Made by a program: the position numbers and the translations under genes. The notes beneath the pieces are model-generated. The model was not told the DNA's origin, did not search any database, and saw only the letters and a program-made list of their open reading frames with translations. 5,079 nucleotides of DNA from an uncultured Clostridia bacterium (GTDB lineage: Bacteria; Bacillota; Clostridia; Oscillospirales; Oscillospiraceae), in NCBI GenBank assembly GCA_947177115.1, contig CAMWTG010000211.1, positions 1 through 5,079 of the forward strand. The letters are read 5' to 3'. This document shows, piece after piece, positions 1-5,079 of the stretch. Numbering within the stretch: position 1 is the stretch's first letter; every line of letters begins with the position of its first letter.

Positions 1-60
1 TTCTGCGGCTACCCACGGGTTCTATCGGTACTCCCTGCCGCTGCGCCGGGGGTGCCAATC

Positions 61-99
61 AGATGATACGCGGCCACTCGATGTGGCCGTGTATCATCT
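61..99. repeat. 17-bp inverted repeat (strong hairpin)
   Basis: Arms 61-77 and 83-99 are complementary at 16 of 17 positions, around the 5-base loop TCGAT. The single exception, G70 against T90, is a G-U pair in a + strand transcript and a C-A mismatch in a minus strand transcript, so the + strand RNA folds better. The inner part (71-89) matches 15 of 19 bases of the hairpin at 2172-2190 on the far side of the mutase gene. No T tract follows directly, so it is not a simple terminator by itself. All three + frames read open from base 1 and stop at 64-66, 116-118 and 99-101. A gene ending near here from the left therefore cannot be excluded, but none is recognisable. Confidence 0.75.
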
Positions 100-106
100 A
101 GGGATT

Positions 107-134
107 CTTAAACCGTAGGTTTAAGTGATTTTTT
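107..134 (+). terminator. Possible rho-independent terminator for a gene left of the window
   Basis: The 8-bp perfect stem CTTAAACC / GGTTTAAG (107-114 and 118-125) has a GTA loop. Three bases later comes a run of six T (129-134). This order of hairpin then T tract holds only on the + strand, so it would end transcripts entering from the left edge. The stem is AT-rich and so only moderately stable. The hairpin at 61-99 just upstream could add to it. Confidence 0.5.
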
Positions 135-136
135 GG

Positions 137-232
137 TTGCTTTTTGTTCACACAAAAAGTAGGCGAGGAGTCCCGTGCAGCCGCCTACGGCGGCTAGCAA
201 CTAAGGCGGCCGTAGGCCGCCCCACGGGGGCG
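137..232. repeat. Multi-hairpin GC-rich intergenic block
   Basis: Several self-complementary segments lie end to end. An A/T hairpin CTTTTTGT/ACAAAAAG (140-147 and 152-159) has loop TCAC. AGCCGCC/GGCGGCT (179-185 and 189-195) has loop TAC. GGCGGCC/GGCCGCC (205-211 and 215-221) has loop GTA. The segment 171-177 can pair with 223-229, which would enclose the last two hairpins in a three-way junction; CGCCCC/GGGGCG (218-223 and 227-232) is a competing fold. No ribosome site or plausible protein accompanies it. It resembles intergenic repeats that I recall in multiple copies in gut Oscillospiraceae genomes, but this cannot be confirmed from one copy. Confidence 0.5.
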
Positions 233-267
233 AGAAGCTCCCGGGTCGATTCGAGAAGAAGCTGCCG

Positions 268-290
268 TTTGCCGCGCTCCGCGCGGCAAA
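268..290 (-). terminator. 10-bp perfect hairpin just past the mutase stop codon; possible terminator
   Basis: TTTGCCGCGC (268-277) and GCGCGGCAAA (281-290) form a perfect 10-bp stem with a 3-base loop. Read on the minus strand it begins 13 bases after the mutase stop codon, which is where a terminator would lie. No clean U tract follows on that strand, since the next bases are CGGCAGC, so it is not a canonical intrinsic terminator. It may instead block exonucleases or belong to the repeat block to its left. Confidence 0.4.
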
Positions 291-303
291 AATGGGAAAC
301 AAC

Positions 304-2031
304 TTATTTTTTGAGCGTATCCACCCACTCGCCGTATTTCTTCACATTGGCATCCCGCTCCGCGGCATCCGCCCCCTTGGTGAGGATATATACTTTGATC
401 TTGGGCTCGGTTCCGGAGGGACGGACAATGATGGAGGTGCCATCCGCCAGCTCAAAGCGGAGAACATTGGAACCGGAGAGCTCCATTGTGGACTTTGTGC
501 CGGTGGCGCAGTCCACCACACTGCCGTCTTTGTAATCCTTGAACTGGACCACCTTCACACCGGAAATCTCGGCGGGAGGAGCCTCCCGCAGGGACTTCAT
601 CAGCTTTGCCATGTCCGCCAGACCGTCCAGGCCGGGCATAACAAGGTTGTGGGTCTTTTCACCATAGAAACCGTGCTTCTCGCACAGGGCCTGGTAAGCA
701 TCCAGGACCGTCATGCCCTTGGCATAGTAGTAGGCGGCCATTTCGGTCAGCAGCAGGGAGGCGGTGACGGCGTCCTTGTCCCGGACGTAGTCCCCCAGCA
801 TGTAGCCATAGCTCTCCTCGTAGGAAAAGACCACCTTGCCCTCGCCGCTGCCCTCCAGGGCGTTTTTCTTCTCAGCAATGAACTTGAAGCCGGTGAAGGT
901 GTCATAGCAGGCGGCGCCGTAGCTCTCGGCCACGGCCCGGGCCATCTCGGTGGTGACGATGGTTTTCAGGGCCACCGGATTTTTGGGCAGCTTGCCAGTA
1001 CGCTCCATAGCGCCCAGCATGTAGTCCAGCAGCACCACGCCGGTCTGGTTGCCGGTCATGACCTTATATTCGCCGTCCTTGTCTCGGACCATGATGCCCA
1101 CCCGGTCGCTGTCCGGGTCGGTGCCCAGAATGAAGTCCACATCGTTGGCCTTCGCCAGATCCACGGCCAGATAGAAGCCCTCGGGATTCTCCGGGTTGGG
1201 GGACTTGACGGTGGGGAAATTGCCATCGATGACCATCTGCTGGGGCTCGCAGAGCAGGTGCTTTATCCCTGCCCGCTTCAGCGCCTCGGGGACCAGCCTG
1301 TGGCCGCAGCCGTGGAAGGGAGTGTAGACCAGCTTGAAGCTGTCCGCCACGGCGGGGATCGCCTGGGCATCAATGACCATGGCCATGACCTCCTTGAGGA
1401 ACGCCTCATCGGTCTCCCCGCCCATAACGGTAATCATTCCGGCCTTGACGGCCTCATCGTAAGGCATGGATTTCACGCCGGTAAAGATGTCGATCTTTTC
1501 CAGCTCCCTGGCAATGGCATCGGCGTGCTGGGGCGGCAGCTGAGCCCCGTCCTCCCAGTAGACCTTGTAGCCGTTGTACTCCTTGGGGTTGTGGCTGGCG
1601 GTGACGTTGATGCCGGCCTGGCAGCCGTAGTGGCGCACGGCAAAGCTCAGCTCCGGTGTGGGCCGCAGCGCCTCAAAGATGCGGACCTTGATGCCGGCGG
1701 CGGCGCAGACCTCGGCGGCGGCCCGGGCGAACTCCATGCCGTGGAGGCGGCAGTCCATGCAGATGGCCACGCCCCGCTCCTTGGCCTTCTCGCCCTCGGC
1801 GCAGATGACATTGGCGAAGCCCTGGGTGGCGTGGCGGACTACGTAGAGGTTCATGTGGTGCAGGCCCATAGCCATGGTGCCCCGCAGACCGGCGGTGCCG
1901 AACTCCAGGGGGCCGTAGAAACGGCTCTCGATTTCCTTGGGATCGTCCTTGATGGCCTCCAGTTCGGCGTGTTCCTCAGCGGTCAGCACATCGCTGTCCA
2001 GCCATTTTTGATATTCTTTTTGGTAATCCAT
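304..2031 (-). CDS. Phosphoglucomutase / phosphomannomutase (alpha-D-phosphohexomutase family)
   Basis: This is a complete 575-residue protein of the family that interconverts hexose 1- and 6-phosphates through a phosphoserine enzyme. It links glycolysis to glycogen, cell-wall and polysaccharide precursor synthesis in the cytoplasm. All family signatures are present in order: FGTAGLRG at 44-51; the catalytic loop TASHNPK at 144-150 with phosphorylated Ser146; the metal loop DPDSDR at 305-310 (Asp305, Asp307, Asp309); the sugar-binding loop EESYG at 405-409; and the phosphate-binding loop RPSGTEPK at 537-544. The length and the extra N-terminal segment fit the PgcA-like bacterial alpha-phosphoglucomutase branch rather than the shorter GlmM or ManB types. 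Substrate preference for glucose or mannose cannot be read from motifs. The start ATG (2029-2031) follows AAGGAGG (2043-2049) by 11 bases, and an in-frame TGA lies just upstream, which fixes the start. It has its own promoter and a long structured leader, and its neighbour at 2504 is transcribed divergently. Confidence 0.95.
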   Translation of the reverse strand: MDYQKEYQKWLDSDVLTAEEHAELEAIKDDPKEIESRFYGPLEFGTAGLRGTMAMGLHHMNLYVVRHATQGFANVICAEGEKAKERGVAICMDCRLHGMEFARAAAEVCAAAGIKVRIFEALRPTPELSFAVRHYGCQAGINVTASHNPKEYNGYKVYWEDGAQLPPQHADAIARELEKIDIFTGVKSMPYDEAVKAGMITVMGGETDEAFLKEVMAMVIDAQAIPAVADSFKLVYTPFHGCGHRLVPEALKRAGIKHLLCEPQQMVIDGNFPTVKSPNPENPEGFYLAVDLAKANDVDFILGTDPDSDRVGIMVRDKDGEYKVMTGNQTGVVLLDYMLGAMERTGKLPKNPVALKTIVTTEMARAVAESYGAACYDTFTGFKFIAEKKNALEGSGEGKVVFSYEESYGYMLGDYVRDKDAVTASLLLTEMAAYYYAKGMTVLDAYQALCEKHGFYGEKTHNLVMPGLDGLADMAKLMKSLREAPPAEISGVKVVQFKDYKDGSVVDCATGTKSTMELSGSNVLRFELADGTSIIVRPSGTEPKIKVYILTKGADAAERDANVKKYGEWVDTLKK

Positions 2032-2063
2032 GATGGATCAGTCCTCCTTCTTTCCCGCAAATA

Positions 2064-2281
2064 AGAAGCTGTATTCATAGGCGGGGGATGCCGGATGGAC
2101 GAGGGATTTTCGCAGAAATGGGCGATTACGCAATGACCGCATCGTGTGTCCATGCGTAATTTAATTTTGCACAGCCACTCAATGCGGCTGCGCAAAATCC
2201 AGGGTGTATTGCAAGAGAATGTGGAAGACAGCGCGAAAAGACTTGTCCGAACGGCGTTCAACGCCTGTGAATGCAGCTTCT
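2064..2281. repeat. 218-bp branched palindromic element (MITE-like or structured leader RNA)
   Basis: The ends 2064-2083 and 2262-2281 are inverted repeats matching at 18 of 20 positions; both exceptions are T-G pairs on the + strand. Complementarity continues imperfectly inward, including CCG, GGAC and TTTTCGC blocks, to about 2113 and 2233. Two hairpins lie inside: 2125-2132 with 2153-2160 (ATTACGCA/TGCGTAAT, reinforced by GAC/GTC at 2135-2137 and 2148-2150), and 2164-2178 with 2184-2198. The folded form is a long outer stem with two branches and a single-stranded stretch at about 2199-2232. TAA occurs on both sides (2062-2064 and 2281-2283) and could be a 3-base target duplication, but that is weak. 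It encodes no protein. It falls wholly within the predicted 5' leader of the mutase mRNA. It could be a small non-autonomous mobile element or a cis-acting RNA; the sequence does not decide. Confidence 0.6.
2164..2198. repeat. Inner hairpin of the branched element, related to the hairpin at 61-99
   Basis: Arms 2164-2178 and 2184-2198 pair around the loop TCAAT, with two A-C oppositions on the + strand that become G-U pairs on the minus strand. A transcript of the mutase strand therefore forms an unbroken 15-pair stem. The core 2172-2190 differs from 71-89 at four positions. Two of these lie opposite each other and change G-C to A-T, keeping the pair. Confidence 0.65.
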
Positions 2282-2297
2282 AAACGATGATGGGACT

Positions 2298-2326
2298 ATT
2301 GTACCAAAATTTCCCCGCAGGTGCAA
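2298..2326 (-). promoter_or_regulatory. Sigma-A type promoter for the mutase gene
   Basis: Read on the minus strand there is TTGCAC (2321-2326), a 17-base spacer, then TACAAT (2298-2303), with TG one base before the -10 box (extended -10). Transcription would begin near 2291, about 260 bases upstream of the mutase start. The branched element at 2064-2281 would then be carried in the mRNA leader. I saw no better minus-strand promoter nearer the gene. The stretch 2327-2442 between this and the opposing promoter holds only short GC-rich palindromes, such as CCGCC/GGCGG at 2388-2401, and no gene. Confidence 0.65.
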
Positions 2327-2442
2327 GGGGAATCGTCTGTTTTTCCCAAAAGAAAAATCGGCCCGGGGCCGCCGTTGACGGGAATTACCGCCTCCCGGCG
2401 GAAGTTTTCCTCTGTTACCCTGGCATCCTGCGGAATTTTATA

Positions 2443-2471
2443 TTGAAATGGGGAAGGATTTACAGTATACT
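2443..2471 (+). promoter_or_regulatory. Sigma-A type promoter for the radical SAM/DUF512 gene
   Basis: TTGAAA (2443-2448), a 17-base spacer and TATACT (2466-2471) sit 32 bases before the start codon. Transcription would begin near 2478, giving a leader of about 25 bases, just enough for the ribosome site GGGAGGGG at 2493-2500. Both boxes are close to consensus and the spacing is ideal. Confidence 0.75.
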
Positions 2472-2503
2472 CATAAGATATAAAGGATTTCCGGGAGGGG
2501 CCC

Positions 2504-3802
2504 ATGGGTACTGTCATCACATCTATTGACCGCTGCTCCCCGGCGGAACGGGCCGGGGTCCGGGCGGGGGAAAAACTGCTGTCCATCGGGGGCCACCCGG
2601 TGGAGGACGTGCTGGACTACCGCTTCTTCGGCTACGACCCGGACCCGGAGCTGGAGCTGGAAGGTCCGGACGGCTCCCGGCGGCGGGTGCAGGTGAAAAA
2701 GCCGGAGGCGGAAGAGCTGGGGCTCAACTTCGAGACCTACCTCATGGACGAGCCCAGGCCCTGCTCCAACCACTGCCTGTTCTGCTTCGTGGACCAGATG
2801 GCCCCGGGGTGCCGGGACACGCTGTATTTCAAGGACGATGACGCCCGGCTCAGTTTCCTGATGGGGAACTATATCACCCTCACCAACCTCTCCCCCCGGG
2901 AGATCCAGCGGATCATCGACCTGCGCATCAGCCCCATCAATGTCTCCGTCCACGCCACAGACCCGAAACTCCGGTCCATCCTGCTGGGAAACAAGGCGGG
3001 GGGCGAGAGCCTGGAGGCCATGCGCCGGTTCGGACAGGCCGGCATCGTCATGAACGGGCAGATCGTCCTGTGCCCAGGGTACAACGATGGGGACCAGCTC
3101 CAGCGGACCATGGAGGACATGGCCGCCTGGGGATTTGCCAGCTGCTCCGTTGTGCCGGTGGGGCTGACGAAATTCCGGGAAGGGCTGTCGAAGCTGCGGA
3201 GCGTGGACCGGGAGACCGCCGGACAGGTCATCGACCAGGTGAATGCCTTCGGGGACGCCTGCCTGGAGCGGTACGGGTCCCGGATGTTCTTCTGCTCCGA
3301 TGAGCTGTATATCCGGGCGGGGAGGCCGCTGCCGGAGGAGGCGTATTATGAGGACTACGTCCAGATCGAAAACGGCGTGGGGATGCTGCGCAGCCTTATC
3401 ACCGAGTTCGAGGCGGGGCTGCGGCTGGAGGATGAGCCGGTGGAGGCTTCGCCCTATACCATCGCCACCGGGGTCAGCGCAAGGCCCTTTTTGCAGGAGC
3501 TGGCGGACAAGGCCCGGGAGAAGACTGGCGCGGCCGGACAGGTGGCCGCTATCGTAAACGATTTCTTCGGGCACACCATCGATGTGGCGGGGCTGATCAC
3601 CGGTCGGGACTTGATCGCCCAGCTGAAGGGGAAGGACCTGGGGGCGCGGCTGCTGATCCCTGTGAACATGCTGCGGCATGGGGGGGATGTGTTCCTGGAC
3701 GATCTCCATGTGTCCGATGTGGAGAAGGCGCTGGGGGTGCCGGTGACCGTGGTGGAGCAGGACGGGTTCGATCTGCTGGACGCCATGCTGGGGCGGAAAT
3801 GA
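2504..3802 (+). CDS. PDZ / radical SAM / DUF512 protein
   Basis: A 432-residue protein of the conserved DUF512 family of putative Fe-S oxidoreductases; its reaction is unknown. Residues 1 to about 65 form a PDZ-like segment (SPAERAGVRAGEKLLSIGG, about 12-30). The radical SAM part carries a C-x3-C-x2-C cluster motif at Cys87, Cys91 and Cys94 (CSNHCLFC), followed by the family-typical stretches FVDQM, FKDDDARLSFLMGNYITLTN (109-128) and LCPGYND (189-195). The C-terminal DUF512 domain includes ATGVSA (321-326), AGLITGRD (362-369) and PVNMLR..GDVFLDD (386-400). This is the family's full domain set and usual length, so it looks intact. The ATG follows GGGAGGGG within 3 bases and a strong promoter lies just upstream. 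In clostridia this gene often precedes der (a ribosome-assembly GTPase); here it is followed after 45 bases by a toxin-antitoxin pair. No terminator is visible between them, so read-through is possible. Confidence 0.92.
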   Translation: MGTVITSIDRCSPAERAGVRAGEKLLSIGGHPVEDVLDYRFFGYDPDPELELEGPDGSRRRVQVKKPEAEELGLNFETYLMDEPRPCSNHCLFCFVDQMAPGCRDTLYFKDDDARLSFLMGNYITLTNLSPREIQRIIDLRISPINVSVHATDPKLRSILLGNKAGGESLEAMRRFGQAGIVMNGQIVLCPGYNDGDQLQRTMEDMAAWGFASCSVVPVGLTKFREGLSKLRSVDRETAGQVIDQVNAFGDACLERYGSRMFFCSDELYIRAGRPLPEEAYYEDYVQIENGVGMLRSLITEFEAGLRLEDEPVEASPYTIATGVSARPFLQELADKAREKTGAAGQVAAIVNDFFGHTIDVAGLITGRDLIAQLKGKDLGARLLIPVNMLRHGGDVFLDDLHVSDVEKALGVPVTVVEQDGFDLLDAMLGRK

Positions 3803-3847
3803 TCAGAACGAATATTTCATGTAAAGCGTTTTTAGGGAGGTTTTGCT

Positions 3848-4078
3848 ATGACCGTTACGGCGGCGGAATTTCACGCGAATTTTGGAAAGTACCTTTCCAT
3901 GCTGTCGGGTGGGGATATATTCATAACGCAGAATGGGAAAACCATTGCCAAGCTGGTAAGGCCTGCCGGGAGCGCGGTGGACGCGATCAGCGGCCTGCTG
4001 GAGGGCAAGCTGCCGGAAGAGCTTGATGCTAAGGCTTTGCGGGAGGAACGGTTGGAACGTTATGCGGCTGATGATTGA
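3848..4078 (+). CDS. Phd/YefM-family antitoxin
   Basis: A 76-residue protein with the N-terminal pattern of Phd/YefM DNA-binding antitoxins. MTVTAAEFHANFGKYL at 1-16 matches the helix that sets residues against an operator. GGDIFITQNGKTIAKLVRP at 21-39 is the beta-hairpin and strand typical of the fold (x-I-x-I-T-x-N-G-x-x-x-A-x-L-x-P). The charged C-terminal tail (about 53-76, rich in E, K, R) is the part that would wrap and neutralise the toxin. AGGGAGG at 3834-3840, 7 bases before the ATG, supports the start. It overlaps the PIN toxin gene by 17 bases, as expected for a coupled module. Such proteins usually repress their own promoter, but I could not pick out a convincing promoter or operator in 3803-3847. 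Confidence 0.88.
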   Translation: MTVTAAEFHANFGKYLSMLSGGDIFITQNGKTIAKLVRPAGSAVDAISGLLEGKLPEELDAKALREERLERYAADD

Positions 4079-4472
4079 TACCAACATCTTTCTGGATGTA
4101 TTAGGACACCGGGAGCCGTTTTATAAAAATTCAAAAGAAGTTTTGTATTTGTGCGAAAACGGACAGGCGCAGGGATTTCTCTCGGCTTCCAGTGCAACGG
4201 ATATTTTCTATCTGGTGCGCCGGCAGCTTCACAGCGTAGAGCTGGCTTATCAGGCGCTGGGATCCGTTCTGGAGATCGTACAGGTTTTGACTGTTACCAA
4301 TGAGCATGTGCTGGACGCCTATGCCCGGCGGGCGGCGGATTTTGAGGACTGCCTGCTGGCGGTATGCGCAAAAGCAAACCGGTGCGATGCGATTGTGACG
4401 CGAAATAAAAAGGATTTTGCGGACTTCGGCATCTCTTTGCTTGCGCCTGAGGAGCTTCTGGCAAAATTTTAG
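4062..4472 (+). CDS. PIN-domain toxin (VapC-like ribonuclease)
   Basis: A 136-residue protein covering a whole PIN domain, a Mg-dependent ribonuclease fold used by toxins that cleave tRNA or other RNA. The acidic residues expected at the active site are visible: Asp6 in MIDTNIFLD, Asp47 in SSATDIFY (Glu is more usual here in classical VapC), Asp96 in DFEDCLLA, and Asp118 in IVTRNKKDF. The pattern DTNIFLDVL, FEDCL and VTRNKKDF fits the PIN_3-type group. ATG at 4062 is chosen because it gives the usual MRLxIDTN opening; ATG at 4071 (MIDTN) is possible, and an upstream TTG at 4023 would add an unlikely 13-residue tail. GGGAGGA at 4041-4047 lies rather far (14 bases) from 4062, so expression probably relies on coupling to the antitoxin gene. 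The RNA target cannot be inferred. Confidence 0.88.
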   Translation: MRLMIDTNIFLDVLGHREPFYKNSKEVLYLCENGQAQGFLSASSATDIFYLVRRQLHSVELAYQALGSVLEIVQVLTVTNEHVLDAYARRAADFEDCLLAVCAKANRCDAIVTRNKKDFADFGISLLAPEELLAKF

Positions 4473-4715
4473 CTACAGCAGCTCCAGCATCAGGGAGGCG
4501 CCGAGGCGGAAGCCTTCGCGGAACCATTGCAGATCGATCTCCCGGGCGATCTCTCCCTGGGTGTTGTTGATCTCATCGATGGTCTCCAGGCCGATAACGG
4601 GCAGGAGCCGGTCCCACAGCTCGTTTTCCTTTTTCTGGAGAGCCCTCAGCGTGTCTGACGGATTGCAGCCTCCGTAAAGAGGACTTTCAAAAAGTTCTTT
4701 TAATATGTCTGTCAT
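4473..4715 (-). CDS. Small DUF6809-like protein of unknown function
   Basis: An 80-residue protein. By pattern it resembles the small DUF6809 family seen in Firmicutes: a short N-terminal helix (ILKELFESPLYGG), a charged helical middle (LRALQKKENELWDRLL, about 23-38) and a closing motif FREGFRLGASLMLEL (65-79). It has no signal peptide, membrane segment or catalytic motif. The ATG (4713-4715) follows AGGAGGG (4723-4729) by 7 bases and a near-consensus promoter lies just upstream, so it is clearly a real, expressed gene. It is divergent from the Cro/C1-type regulator at 4818, which probably controls it, and its stop codon abuts that of the PIN toxin. No biochemical role is known to me; the family assignment is from memory of the C-terminal motif. 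Confidence 0.82.
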   Translation of the reverse strand: MTDILKELFESPLYGGCNPSDTLRALQKKENELWDRLLPVIGLETIDEINNTQGEIAREIDLQWFREGFRLGASLMLELL

Positions 4716-4746
4716 GGGAATTCCCTCCTGTTGGTTGATATGTTAT

Positions 4747-4775
4747 AGTATACACCGAAATATTTGTGCAGTCAA
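4747..4775 (-). promoter_or_regulatory. Near-consensus promoter for the DUF6809-like gene
   Basis: On the minus strand there is TTGACT (4770-4775), exactly 17 bases, then TATACT (4747-4752). Each box differs from the sigma-A consensus at one position. The start codon is 31 bases past the -10 box. The spacer includes the operator-like half-site at 4762-4770. Confidence 0.8.
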
Positions 4776-4790
4776 TAGATTTGCGCAAAT
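4762..4790. promoter_or_regulatory. Probable operator of the divergent regulator
   Basis: ATTTGCGCAAAT at 4779-4790 is a perfect 12-bp palindrome placed just upstream of the minus-strand -35 box. A second copy of its half, ATTTGTGCA (4762-4770), differs by one base and starts 17 bases away, inside the promoter spacer. Binding at both would cover the promoter, which suggests repression. That the binding protein is the Cro/C1-type protein encoded at 4818 is inference from position. Confidence 0.55.
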
Positions 4791-4817
4791 AACTCGGCGT
4801 AAAGAAGGTTTTGTATT

Positions 4818-5045
4818 ATGGAACATTCAGAAATTATCCTGCAAATTTTAGCAGAGCGCGATATCACACCATATCGGTTATCAAAAGAGACTGGGATCTC
4901 ACAAAGCCTGTTCAACTCCTGGAAACGAAAACCATCCTCCAAGATTTATTCCGGGAATCTGGTGCTGATTGCCGACTATCTGGGTTGCTCTGTGGACTAC
5001 CTGCTGGGCCGGATGGAGGACCCGGAGGGGTATCGGGAGCCGTAG
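4818..5045 (+). CDS. Small Cro/C1-type (XRE) helix-turn-helix regulator
   Basis: A 75-residue protein that is almost entirely one helix-turn-helix domain. The scaffold helix is YRLSKET (19-25), the turn is GI (26-27), and the recognition helix is SQSLFNSWK (28-36). The typical closing helices and the signature LVLIADYLGCSVDYLLGR (48-65) follow. There is no additional ligand-binding or protease domain, so it would act as a simple dimeric DNA-binding switch of the kind found in phages, integrative elements and small stress modules. AGAAGG at 4803-4808 lies 9 bases before the ATG. No strong + strand promoter is evident; TTGATA (4735-4740) with AAATAT (4758-4763) at 17 bases is a weak candidate that would place its start near the palindrome. 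The 34 bases after its stop show nothing recognisable. Confidence 0.88.
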   Translation: MEHSEIILQILAERDITPYRLSKETGISQSLFNSWKRKPSSKIYSGNLVLIADYLGCSVDYLLGRMEDPEGYREP

Positions 5046-5079
5046 GGATGGATTTCTCTGGCGGTCCACGATATTGTGT

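Noticed and set aside
61..290. Possible CRISPR array or tRNA in the hairpin cluster
   Set aside because: There are no evenly spaced direct repeats, and the palindromes differ from one another. No cloverleaf with a T-loop GTTCRA motif in the right place is visible.
125..535. 136-codon + strand frame starting in the hairpin block
   Set aside because: It translates the repeat block and then runs antisense into the mutase gene. No ribosome site; the Arg/Ser-rich product looks like translated non-coding repeat.
292..2064. 590-codon open frame on the + strand opposite the mutase gene
   Set aside because: It is the antisense shadow of a gene with complete catalytic motifs. Its product is a low-complexity mix rich in G, H, V and L with no recognisable domain. 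Long antisense frames are common opposite GC-rich genes.
2335..2410. Possible terminator at CCGCC/GGCGG (2388-2401) in the divergent gap
   Set aside because: The stem is only 5 bp, followed by AAGTTTTCC rather than a proper T tract, and no gene on the + strand ends before it.
2287..2586. Short frames on both strands in the divergent gap (2287-2529 + and 2296-2586 -)
   Set aside because: They overlap the two promoters and the start of the DUF512 gene, lack ribosome sites and show no protein-like composition.
2471..3709. 412-codon open frame on the minus strand opposite the DUF512 gene
   Set aside because: The sense strand has the full PDZ, radical SAM and DUF512 signatures, a promoter and a ribosome site. 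The antisense product is P/H/Q/R-rich and domain-free.
3803..3847. Dedicated promoter for the toxin-antitoxin pair
   Set aside because: AT-rich hexamers such as AATATT and TAAAGC are present, but no -35 box at suitable spacing. The pair may have a weak promoter inside the upstream gene or be read through from it.

Overview
The window looks like chromosome from a GC-rich Firmicute, most likely a gut clostridial lineage such as Oscillospiraceae. This is inference from four things: strong AGGAGG-type ribosome sites, sigma-A promoters with 17-bp spacers, GC-rich codon use in the two housekeeping-type genes, and small proteins of types common in gut clostridia (a DUF6809-like protein, a PIN/Phd module). 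No rRNA or marker gene is present, so the genus is open.

Layout. Bases 1-303 hold no convincing gene. They contain a run of strong hairpins: a 17-bp inverted repeat, a terminator-like hairpin with a T tract on the + strand, a multi-hairpin GC-rich block, and a 10-bp hairpin just past the end of the next gene. Bases 304-2031 (minus strand) encode a complete phosphoglucomutase/phosphomannomutase. Bases 2032-2503 separate this gene from a divergent one. This gap holds a sigma-A promoter for each gene and, inside the predicted mutase leader, a branched palindromic element of about 218 bp. Bases 2504-3802 (+) encode a PDZ / radical SAM / DUF512 protein.

From about 3803 on the base composition drops and small accessory genes follow. 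First comes a Phd/YefM-type antitoxin overlapping a PIN-domain toxin (+). Next is a small DUF6809-like protein on the minus strand, whose stop codon directly abuts the toxin stop. Last is a divergent small Cro/C1-type regulator (+). The gap between the last two carries a near-consensus minus-strand promoter and a 12-bp perfect palindrome with a matching half-site, as expected of an operator for the regulator.

How they fit together. The mutase and the DUF512 protein are separate chromosomal functions sharing a divergent intergenic region. The antitoxin and toxin form one translationally coupled module. The regulator probably controls its own gene and the DUF6809-like gene. The least explained parts are the branched element at 2064-2281 and the hairpin cluster at 61-290. 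The two share a hairpin apex whose one paired difference is compensatory, so they may belong to a dispersed repeat or structured-RNA family.
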